Positions 55,256 to 64,000 of a stretch of DNA of 64,000 nucleotides are shown here, piece by piece. The stretch comes from Notospermus geniculatus (taxonomy: Eukaryota > Nemertea > Pilidiophora > Heteronemertea > Lineidae), in assembly GCA_002633025.1 (NCBI GenBank), contig NMRB01000496.1, forward strand, positions 237,613-301,612, in the 5' to 3' direction. The notes under the pieces are model-generated. The model saw only the letters and a program-made list of their open reading frames with translations, searched no databases and was not told the origin of the DNA. Position 1 is the first letter of the stretch, and every line of letters begins with the position of its first letter. A program made the position numbers and the translations under genes.

Positions 55256-55816
55256 CCCTAATTGAAAATATAGCCCCAGCCCCCGGAGCCAGGGGTAGGC
55301 ACTGAAAGGGTTATTAGAATCGATACTGGGGGACATTTCGTACTGCACTACAGCACACTTTCAGTAGTACTTGGGTAAGATAAATAGCACATGACAATCT
55401 TCTCTCTCAAATAGAGGTAGATAATCTCTAATTTATGCAAAGAATTACGTCGATAGCTTAGTGAATATTCCTGGCGTGACAAGTCATGTTCATTGGGAGA
55501 AAAAGTGAGCAGGAGCTGCTGTCTTCTCAGGCTCCGTACTGCATATATCATATGTAATTGGTATTCAAGCCTGGAGAGTGTACCAGGCTGGATTATAACG
55601 GCCAGTCAATCACACCTGTCAATCATGATGTTGAATTCACCCTGACCAAAGCAACACCTTCAGTCTCACCAGAAACCAAAGACCAACAACAGTCCAGTCA
55701 GACCAAATGGGCAGTGTATTAACAAAGTGTAGACACCTTTTCAAAAGCTTTGGAACGACACACATTGTGGCCATGAACAAAGAGGAAAGCTTTTCAGAAA
55801 GAAGGATGCTGCATCA

Positions 55817-58473
55817 TCATCCCGTCGTTTTGAACAGTTTTAAAATGTCTTCATTTGTCGTTGTTTCCTCAGGTAAAAGATCTTCGGTGTCTTTTATGGA
55901 TTTATTCGCTCCTCGTGTTAGCAGCAGTTTGATGACTTCGGGATGTTCACAAGAAACAGCTGTTGACGAACGAGCAAGGAATTAGAAATCACCAGGGAGT
56001 AAAGGCCTATTTCCACTGCAACGGATTCCGCTGCGGTTTGCGGCGCACCGGAGCGGTTTTCACAGGGTTTTGGATAAGCCTTCGATGGTTTAACAACACA
56101 TGGCATGTTAATTATCCCAATGCCTGTGAAAACCGCTCTGGTGCCGCAAACCCCGGTGGAATCCGTTGTAGTGGCAACAGGTCTTAAATCTATCAGTTTG
56201 GATTTGAGATGACTCCAATATCAACCAACACCATTGGCAATGCTGCCAACATCAACCAACACCATTGGCAATGACACCTACATCAACCAATGCCATTGGC
56301 AATGCTGTGAACATCAACCAATGCCATTGGCAATGCTGCCAACATCAACCAACACCATTGGCAATGCTGCCAACATCAACCAACACCATTGGCAACCATC
56401 AACCAATGCCATCGGAGATGATGCCAATGTTACTTGTAATGCACGGGATCAATGACTTTGATAAAACAAACTGAGGTTAGAACATTCATGATATCTTACC
56501 ATAGTGTAATGGTGTCTGGCCCTCTGTGTCCTGAAATTGTGAAAATACGCCAGGAAATAAACCGGCTTTCACAAAAATGGAACAATATGGTACGAAACCT
56601 GTTTCATGAGGTAGATTCTGCCAATATGTCATCGGTCAGAATTCACATCAAAACATGAAAATTTCTTGAAGCACATTTGGGCTACTTACTGTGAGGTTGA
56701 CATCTGCATTTTTGTTAAGTAATAATTCTACCATTCCTGCATTACCCCGATCACAGGCCCAGTGTATTAAGGCAAGACCCTGGAACATAAAAGAGTTAGG
56801 TATGTGATTGCTTCCGAGGATGAAAATTGGCCTACAATGCAAGTGGCTTTAGCACTCATCATAATAAAACTCCCAGGCACTTGCTCTCAAATGAATTGAA
56901 TGACATCGATTTATTCATTTTGGCCAAAATTCTTCACCACAAAGGGAGTTACCAAGATTGGCTTGGGAGTAGTTTACAAAGAAAATCCACTGATGGGAAG
57001 TTTTTGGTACATATCTACTGGTAGTTATGGTGGAGGTTCACATACCTCTGAATCTTTTTGGTCCACTTCATGTTTCCCTGATTTCAAAACTCTTTCTACT
57101 TCTGCCAAATTTCCATCAATGCACCAATCAAAAATTGTCTTGTCCTCGTCCTTCATTGCATTCTCCTCTGGCGGACACATGACGCTCACGCCAACTCCAA
57201 GTCCACCTGATGGCGATCTCCCTGAGGTTTGAGAACTCTGGAATACAAAAATATCAAATCTGACCTCCATAACACTTCACATCCAAGAATAACACACTAA
57301 ATTCAAGACAACACCAGCGCACCATAAACCTTACCTTATTTTCCCAATTTGGGTCATAATTACTGAGTTCAGTTATATATTCTTTCATTGCATCAGCCTT
57401 GCTCTTTTCCCCTAGCTTCTTCCATGCCTCCCTGAAATGTTGAGGGAGCTCATTTGTAATGGTACATGTATCGTCAAAGAAAAGCAAGACAGAGTTCTAA
57501 ATCTAAGAACAAATGTTAGGTAATGTGACACTGTGTGATGAGTACCGGTATTTACTTTTGTTTGCAGACCGGTATCCTTCATTTTGCAATGGCCTCCTTA
57601 GTCTAACTGAGGGTAGGCCTATGTACCATCTTACCATTTTTGTTTCCCCTGAAAGTCAAAGAATCCTGGCTTTGGAGAATTGCAGGGTCCTTCTTTGCAC
57701 TGAAAAATAATGCCAGAGAGATTTGTTTAGTTAGGAGCCCTACTAACCAGTGATCAGAATTGCAGTTTTAGTGTCACCCTACCACGTGTAATGTGGTAAT
57801 AGGCTAGGCCTATATGCACACATAGCAGGACTAATTATCACTGCCACTGGAGGGTGTGGGATAGCTGCCACAGATCGCGGAATGGCATGCTGTATGATGA
57901 TGATGATGATGATGATTGTGAATCTGGTGATGATGATGCCGATGGTCCTCTAGGTAGGCCTACGTACGGTCAGGTTTTGTCAGGTAGGCCTAGGCCCAGC
58001 TCTCCCGCAATAGACTTTAGTAGCTGACCCACAGACAACTTAAAGTAGGCCTACAGGATAGGCCTAGGCCTGCCCTAGGCTTAATTACAATCACTGACAA
58101 TACGCTGATCTGATACATCCCATAGGCATAGGACTGATAGCAAAGGCAGCAGAACTAGAAGCAACTGCCATCAGGCACCGGTGCCTCAGCGTCTTCACTC
58201 ATCAATCATCTGCTGGTCATCACTCACACTGCTGCAGAGCAGTGCATTGCATGCAGATGCACTGCACAGACAGTGAGCTTGAAATGTCCTCAGTAAGTGG
58301 GCTCTAAGGGGCTTACTAAGGGAATATGACAGCAAATGTGGCACCTGTTTGAATCTAGCATAAAAGTAGAGTAGCTTTGTGCTATCTAACTGTCCACTAA
58401 TCGCCCTGACATAGTTTGCTGCGCGTTCAAATGTCGATGAAAGATCAGAATCTGACAAATTTTCCTCCATCAT
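55817..58473 (-). CDS. ACBD6: Acyl-CoA-binding domain protein 6
   Basis: Binds long-chain acyl-CoA and supports protein N-myristoylation in vertebrates. Seven minus-strand exons join in phase to 248 residues (human 282): 58473-58345, 57699-57635, 57431-57335, 57237-57046, 56779-56690, 56530-56500 and 55959-55817. The ACB domain (about 14-97) has LLYFYARFKQ, EGPCNSPKPGFFDFQGKQKW and EAWKKLGEKSKADAMKEYI. A linker with DEDKTIFDWCIDGNLAEV follows. Two ankyrin repeats close the protein: GLALIHWACDRGNAGMVELL / NKNADVN, and DTEGQTPLHYAVSCEHPEVI / KLLLTRGA, then LLPEETTTNEDILKLF. Two adjacent ATGs (58473 and 58470) are the first in frame. The frame stays open upstream to the N at 58583, so a longer N-terminus is possible, as in the human protein. 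Confidence 0.94.
56003..56185. mobile_element. Fold-back MITE, 'CACAGGGTTTTGGATAA' family, copy 2
   Basis: AGGCCTATTTCCACTGCAAC at the left and GTTGTAGTGGCAACAGGTCT at the right; inner GCGGTTTTCACAGGGTTTTG and CCTGTGAAAACCGCTCTG. It lies in ACBD6 intron 6. Confidence 0.75.
56220..56420. repeat. 31-bp minisatellite in ACBD6 intron 6
   Basis: About six units of the CATCAACCAACACCATTGGC type with an AATGCTGCCAA link; one unit is shortened. Confidence 0.85.
57893..57940. repeat. ATG/GAT trinucleotide repeat
   Basis: A GATGATGAT run with two interruptions, in ACBD6 intron 1. Confidence 0.85.
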
Positions 58474-58582
58474 TTTAGCTTTGTTGTTACGTCGTTGCAC
58501 AGATTCTGTCTCAGCCGCTGGATCGTCCTGGATGTTGTTGTCTCTACGGCCTCTAGGTCGAGTTCGGATAAAAGGAGCACGC

Positions 58583-58583
58583 N
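58583..58583. other. Single N beside a poly-G run
   Basis: It stands just upstream of ACBD6. Unlike the Ns at 3174 and 7396, no duplication ends here, so it is probably one unread base next to the G run. Confidence 0.5.
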
Positions 58584-58599
58584 GGGGGGGAGGGGGGCT

Positions 58600-59325
58600 T
58601 CCTCATCATCCATCCAGGCACCACTGGTGCCAGCAAGACATTTAGTAGTTCATATAGCCATGAAGAAATTACCTGTCTCGGGAAAGAATAGGATGGATAT
58701 TATAAGGCGTGGTCAGTCAAAGAGCTCCATGTCAACGTTCTCAGCAACATGTGAATTGACAGTAGGCCTACCGTACCATGAAATTTATGCAAATGAGGAA
58801 AAGAACAATCGATTTCTTACAGCAATATTTTATTACCTACAATATCTCCCCGTGTTATATTTTACACACTTACCACAGCACATTAACCCACTGACTACAC
58901 ATTTACAATGCTGACAGCACCATCATGATTAAACAATTTTCATGAATCAGTGTTTAATAAAAAATTTCCAGTGATACTAGCCTGAAGTATTGAAGGTAGT
59001 ACCTTCAATACTTCAGGCCATGTGTAATTCATTACGTGTTGCATCCACTGAGGCCCAACCAATGAATTTTCTGTTCACAAATGGATGACCTTGTATTTAA
59101 TATGATGGAATATTTTTCACTGGAATATTCAACACAACGTCCAACAAAGTGACACACCGACAAAAAAATATGCAGTACCACACCACATTGAAATGAAGAT
59201 GGTGTTAGTGATGGCAGCAATGCTAGGGCACAGGACCAGAAACAGAAAATCAATTGTACATGCCCTTATCTTGAGTATTCTTACATGTATTCTCACACAT
59301 TGTTACTTCATATAACCAACCAGAG
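58600..59325. other. No gene seen
   Basis: The region upstream of ACBD6. It contains a short perfect inverted repeat (GAAGTATTGAAGGTAC / GTACCTTCAATACTTC type, 58982-59019). Confidence 0.45.
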
Positions 59326-59329
59326 GACA

Positions 59330-59765
59330 CTCAATTAGCCAATCAGAGGGCAGCCAATCAACCGACCAGAGGACGGCTATATTAATCAACCAGAGGACAT
59401 CTATAAATTAGCCAACCAGAGGGCAGCCAATTAACCAACCAACCAGATGACAGCTAATTAGCAAACCAGAGAACAGCTAATCAACCAACCAACCGACCAA
59501 AGGACAGTTAATTAGCAAACCAGAAGATAGCTAATTAACCAACCAACCAACCAGAGGGCAGCCGATTAACCAATCAGATGGCAGCTAATTAGCAAACCAG
59601 CGGACAGCTAATTAACCAACTAGATTACAGCTAATTAGCAAACCAGGGGTAGCTAATTAACCAGCCAGAGGGCGGCCAATTAACCGACCAGAAGGCAGCC
59701 AATTAACCGACCAAAGGACAACTAATTAACCAAACAGGGGGCAGCCAGTTAACCAACCAGGGGAC
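59330..59765. repeat. Variable 24-28-bp minisatellite
   Basis: About 17 imperfect units built on AACCAGAGGGCAGCCAATTA, with alternating TTAGCAAACCAG and TTAACCAACCAG variants. Confidence 0.85.
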
Positions 59766-59769
59766 ATGA

Positions 59770-60871
59770 CACTCCACTTCTGCAGTGGAGACTCTGCAGC
59801 GATTCCAAACAATTACTATGACAACCATCCGTTTGCAGTCGTATAAATATCTTTGACAAAAAGTTTATGAGTCGCTGTATGTCGTCATGCGAATATCCAG
59901 TTACCATAGGGATGAACCTTTTGTAGTTTGTAGAGAGGAACATTCAGGCCAGGGAATCCTTGCATGTATGAAATATACAGCTAATTTAAATCTTAATTTC
60001 CAGAGAGCTATAAAGACTAAAAAACACCCCATTCGCTTTATGTCAGCACGAGGAATAAGGCGTTTTCTTTATGCCAGCCGTAAACTAAGGGACCATCTCA
60101 GCCGAATGAATGCAGCTGAGATCGATTTTTGTCATTTCATCAGGTGGAGGCTAATTGCCAATGGCAGTGAAATGGGAAACCGAAGCATCCATGAGACTCT
60201 ATCTTCATTGAAGGCATTCTGAGGGTAAAACCTATCAGGCAGCACACTCAATCAATTCCACCATTCACTGGACACACTGGCAACAGACCATGAGATAACA
60301 AGATAACTAACAAATTGCAGAAAAAAGTTCTTGACCTGTTTTCTAACAATCGAGTTTTGCTAATAATCGTTCAAGTTTGACAATTCCTATGATTCATTCG
60401 ACCAGAGATTTATAAGACTTGCTTATGAATTTTTGATTCTAACTACACATTCTGTACATGTTTTTCTTGACCGGCAAGAAAAGTCGATCCTCCATCGAAT
60501 CACAGATCACCAGGATGTAGATTTGTTTTATGGCATGCAGGCTATCACCATTGTCGTATCACAATTCATATCCCATAGGCCCTCCACAAGGATCCATGTC
60601 ACTGGGTGTCACTGGGGTGGATCAAGAGAGAGGCCTTTAAGAAGCCCCCAAACACACATACATTACGGTTATCATTTTTCAAGGTACATTCCTCCATCAA
60701 GGAGCAGTGAAATCAACAAAGAAAATGAGACAACATCACATACAATATTTAGAGGAGATCTCATACCATTTCACAAAGCCTCAGTGAACCTAAAGGTTGT
60801 TGTGGCGATTACTCTTACATATTGACAAAAGGCATGGTACAGATCTCAGAGAGGCTTTTTAAAGAAACTTC
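59770..60871. other. No convincing gene
   Basis: Open frames on both strands up to 130 codons lack splice context or recognisable domains. No mobile element was identified. Confidence 0.4.
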
Positions 60872-60875
60872 TTAA

Positions 60876-61114
60876 AGGAGTTAGACGCCGAAGTTGTAAA
60901 CAAGCTGGTTTGTTTACAAATATGGTCGGCAAACTAGTTTTATTCCTTCGTGCAGGTGGCAGCACCCGTGATCGTTAGACTGGTTCCCGGTCCGATGCAA
61001 CTCACTCACGATATTCACGTCAGTACATATCACCGACAATAGGTGGCAGCACCGCAGGCGTCCGTGGATAGAGAACCAGTGAGTGAGTGTTTACAACTTC
61101 GGCGTCTAACTCCT
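60876..61114. mobile_element. TTAA-type MITE 1
   Basis: TTAA at 60872-60875 and 61115-61118. Ends AGGAGTTAGACGCCGAAGTT and AACTTCGGCGTCTAACTCCT are perfect inverted repeats. The right TTAA is shared with the next element. Confidence 0.85.
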
Positions 61115-61118
61115 TTAA

Positions 61119-61410
61119 AGGACCACAGTATTGCTTCCCAATCCTGCGTTACACCTACCCGCGTTAAGGGGGAGACCGGAAGACCTCTATTAATGACTTG
61201 GTAAACTACCGCATGCAACTAGTCTCGCGCAGCCAGCCGTTTCGTTCCGCAGTACTGCTACACAAACTTGTTCGATCCCCAGGCAGCGGCTGGGTGACAG
61301 AGACTGTAATCATACATTCTCCAACACTGGGGCGAAAGGCTTAACTACAGTATTGGAGCATGGTGCCGGTGGCGCCGGCTGTCGACAGAGAGATGCAATA
61401 CAGTGGTCCT
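61119..61410. mobile_element. TTAA-type MITE 2
   Basis: TTAA at 61115-61118 and 61411-61414; ends AGGACCACAGTATTG and CAATACAGTGGTCCT. No coding capacity. Confidence 0.85.
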
Positions 61411-61490
61411 TTAAAATAATTTCCTGCTGTTTGACAACAATGCCCAGAAAATGGATCCAGCAAGATGAATACCAAGAGTACCAGTACAGA

Positions 61491-62951
61491 CTAAATGTTC
61501 ACAGGAGGATGGTAATTCTGCGGCCGCAACTGATTTAAAAACGCCATATTGACCGCACTGGGTAATGACCTCGAACGCCATTTGTCACGCATCTTAATCT
61601 CACGTGGTGTCTGAACGTTTTTATGACTATTGACAGGAACCATGGGATACATGGTGTAGCTATGACGATGGAACCGTTTCTGTGTTTTTAACTCGGCGAC
61701 GCTGTCATGGCTCTCATCCTGATAATCAGAGTCGTCATTGTCTTTCCCGTTTTGCAGCCCCAATTCCGTGTCAGGTCCGGCGCTAGTGATATTCTCCGCG
61801 CTGACGCTACGTACCGTGTCTTCTGATTGTTTTACGCTTAGCGAGTTTTCGCCGCCGATATTTTCTGTCCAAGCACCTTTAGATAAATCTGAAGCACTAT
61901 TGGCTCTGAGTATATTTGGGATTTCTTTCAATTCCTGCTGGACACGGAGATCTCCATAACTATAATGCGGGAAGTGGCGATACTGATCCTCCAATTGGAT
62001 CGCGTTCGGTGGCATCTGGATCATATCCAATCCACTTTTTCTACGCCGCCTTGACGACGGTTTTTCTGTCTTCTCTGAAGAAACATCATCAATAGGACTA
62101 GCAGTATCATTAACATATCCTTGGCCCGTATTACCATATTCATGAGACTTATTTACATATCCTGTGTCACTAGGAGATCTTTTTGTGTCAGTATAATAAA
62201 TTCCAATGTCATTTACGTAATTCTCTGTAACTGACCGAGATCTGACTTTACCATTTTTACCCAATCCATTTGACCCACCGTCCACCACATCGAAAGATGC
62301 CTCAGCACCAGTTTCACCGATGTCCAAATTACTACTCAAAAAAGTCCCAGAATAATTGCGATATCGCATGCCAATCAATTTCTCATCAACAAACAGAGAC
62401 GAATCACTATAAGTCCTATCCTTAAAGCTTTCTCTTGAGTTTGACCGCCCCCGAGTGGTATGATGAGTATCCTCAGAATCTGGCTCTCGATGATTTGACC
62501 GCTTCTTATGAGCAACAACTTCGCTAGTACCAGCACTAGTATCACCACTACTCGTACTTTTCGTCCTACGCACATGATTGAGGTCATAACGTTTCTTAAA
62601 TTTCCGCAAAGTCTTTTTCAATTTTTCATTTCGCTGTGTTAGTATCTTTATATTTTGTTCCTGGAACAAGATAGTCTGCTCTTTTTCTGTCAATAATGCC
62701 GTGATACTTTTTTGCTCACGGCGTAGCTGGCCCTCAAAGAAGTATAAATTCGCCATGATGTCCTGTATCTGTTTTTCGTGCTGGTTCTGTTGGCGTCGTA
62801 TCGTAGCTTCACGATCCTCCACCTCTTTGCGACACGCGGAGATCAAATTCCTCATTCTTTGTTTCTGTTTCTCCATCTTTGCTTCAAGTTCGACGTTGGT
62901 GTCGCTCAGTGAGGTCAGACGTTCGCGGAGACGGATTACTTCTCGAACGAG
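61491..62951 (-). CDS. Last exon of an unidentified coiled-coil protein
   Basis: A single exon opens after a good acceptor (CTGTTACAG on the minus strand) at 62951 and gives 486 residues in frame to a stop at 61491. Residues 1 to about 135 are strongly helical and coiled-coil (LVREVIRLRERLTSLSDTN, KQKQRMRNLISACRKEVEDR, ANLYFFEGQLRREQKSITAL, LTEKEQTILFQEQNIKILTQ), ending in a basic patch (LKKTLRKFKKRYDLNHVRR). The rest is polar and probably disordered, rich in Ser, Asp, Arg and Tyr, with YVNDIG / YVNDTA / YVNKSH repeats. The final segment is more ordered (QTPREIKMRDKWRSRSLPSA, FLNQLRPQNYHPPVNI). I do not recognise the family; it is likely a cytoskeletal or scaffold protein. Upstream exons lie beyond 64000 or were not recognised. 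Confidence 0.75.
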   Translation of the reverse strand, partial: LVREVIRLRERLTSLSDTNVELEAKMEKQKQRMRNLISACRKEVEDREATIRRQQNQHEKQIQDIMANLYFFEGQLRREQKSITALLTEKEQTILFQEQNIKILTQRNEKLKKTLRKFKKRYDLNHVRRTKSTSSGDTSAGTSEVVAHKKRSNHREPDSEDTHHTTRGRSNSRESFKDRTYSDSSLFVDEKLIGMRYRNYSGTFLSSNLDIGETGAEASFDVVDGGSNGLGKNGKVRSRSVTENYVNDIGIYYTDTKRSPSDTGYVNKSHEYGNTGQGYVNDTASPIDDVSSEKTEKPSSRRRRKSGLDMIQMPPNAIQLEDQYRHFPHYSYGDLRVQQELKEIPNILRANSASDLSKGAWTENIGGENSLSVKQSEDTVRSVSAENITSAGPDTELGLQNGKDNDDSDYQDESHDSVAELKTQKRFHRHSYTMYPMVPVNSHKNVQTPREIKMRDKWRSRSLPSAVNMAFLNQLRPQNYHPPVNI

Positions 62952-63032
62952 CTGTAACGAAAAGATGGAGAATTTGTAAGAAAATAATAAATGTTCACGC
63001 TATAAAATCCAGAGGATATCAGGACCACTTAA

Positions 63033-63235
63033 AGGAGCACGGTATTGCCACTTTTCTCGACAGCCGGCGCCACCGCGCCACTCTCCAACCCAAGGGTCTG
63101 ACTACGTCTCGGCGAATGACCTGATTTACTGCGTACATTTTGTAATGCATTTTTGTAGTTCGTCTTATTGCCGCTAGGTGGCTCCTTCTACGTCGGCAGT
63201 CAAATGATGCATCTGAGATCCAATACCGTGCTCCA
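63033..63235. mobile_element. TTAA-type MITE 3
   Basis: TTAA at 63029-63032 and 63236-63239; ends AGGAGCACGGTATTG and CAATACCGTGCTCCA. The ends differ from MITE 2 at only a few bases. It lies directly beside the fold-back MITE at 63242. Confidence 0.85.
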
Positions 63236-63241
63236 TTAATC

Positions 63242-63394
63242 CCCGTTTCCACTATAGCGGTTTTCGCTGCAGTTTGTGTTGAGCAGTGCGGTTTTCACAG
63301 GGTTTTGGATAATCCTTCGATGGTTTGTTCATTATCCCAATGCTCCACTCACCGCAAGCTGCCACGGAATCTGCTGTTGTGGAAACAGACCTTT
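63242..63394. mobile_element. Fold-back MITE, 'CACAGGGTTTTGGATAA' family, copy 3
   Basis: CCGTTTCCACTATAGCGGTT at the left and TGTTGTGGAAACAGACC at the right, with TTTTCACAGGGTTTTGGATA inside. It is shorter than the other two copies because one inner arm is deleted. Confidence 0.7.
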
Positions 63395-64000
63395 GGTGTC
63401 AGAGGGAGCAAAAGCATCAAGGATGCTGATTTACCTCTGGATGCATCACAATACAGATACCAATTTTCTGTCATGTTGACAGCACCTAAGACACATCATT
63501 TGCAGCTGTTTCTCTATTTTGGGAAAAAACTGAAATAAAAGCATTTATTACATTGTATGAGGCTGAAACGCACCCAGTCACAAGCAAGAAATTTCAGACT
63601 TTATGAACGTTTTAGGTGGTATTTAGAGTGAGTTTTCTTGTCATAGGCGATGGATTTTGCTATTTCAGAATTTTCGTACATTTTGCACCATGCTGACCCT
63701 GTGCAACAAGGCCCCACAGACAAGGACAGATCTAACACCGTGAGAAAGCGGAAAGGGAGAAGATTCAATGAACTGTGACAATAAAAACAGATTGCTTTCA
63801 AATCTCACGAACATTCTTCCTAACAGTAAATCATTGCAAACAATGGTTGGCCTGTCCTGAAGATAAGTTATGAGTTTGGTAAGTATATTTTCTAGCCTTC
63901 CACTTGTTCTGGGTCACTTATCTTCCTTTCCTGCGGCATATTGGGTAAACTTGATAATATCCACAGCATTCAATTTTGTGGCGTTCAATCAAATGTATTT
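63395..64000. other. No gene seen
   Basis: It should be intron of the minus-strand coiled-coil gene, but no further exon can be recognised. Confidence 0.4.

Noticed and set aside
58495-58914. 139-codon plus-strand open frame over an N
   Set aside because: Antisense to the ACBD6 5' region, low-complexity start and no family resemblance.
59330-59765. CRISPR-like array or binding-site array
   Set aside because: Variable-length units with no spacer-repeat structure.

Overview
This is animal nuclear DNA. It holds multi-exon genes with short exons, GT-AG introns and conserved phases, set in long introns and spacers full of palindromic MITEs, tRNA-derived SINEs and minisatellites. The protein content, together with the very common palindromic words (TACATGTA, AGGCCT, ACCGGT), suggests an invertebrate deuterostome, most likely an echinoderm, hemichordate or amphioxus. 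I cannot name the species. The assembly looks highly heterozygous, because two duplications end exactly at single-N joins (3174 and 7396).

Layout. 1-3173 is a second copy of VAV exons, cut off at an N. 3175-8495 holds an unidentified candidate exon, minisatellites and a second N-linked duplication. 9301-25311 (minus) is the 5' half of a VAV guanine-nucleotide exchange factor (CH, acidic and DH regions). 28795-29190 (plus) is a small CIPC-like protein. 32990-33277 (plus) is a small protein ending in a CaaX box. 33619-35289 (plus) is RABEPK (Rab9 effector p40), complete in three coding exons. 37329-41715 (minus) is GNL1, complete in 12 exons. 42182-47630 (plus) is ATAT1, the alpha-tubulin acetyltransferase, in 10 exons; its last exon is repeated intact at 48774-49081. 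49650-55800 is mostly mobile-element debris. 55817-58473 (minus) is ACBD6 in 7 exons. 59330-61414 is a minisatellite followed by TTAA-type MITEs. 61491-62951 (minus) is the last exon of an unidentified coiled-coil gene.

The genes do not form a single pathway. Their shared feature is linkage. The human homologues of VAV (1p, 9q34, 19p13), RABEPK (9q33), GNL1 and ATAT1 (both 6p21.3) and ACBD6 (1q25) lie on the four human chromosomes that carry the MHC region and its paralogons. The window therefore looks like a piece of the unduplicated pre-vertebrate MHC-type linkage group. GNL1 and ATAT1 sit head to head, 466 bp apart.

Exon boundaries were read by eye from splice sites, reading frame and remembered family sequences. 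No alignment or database search was run.
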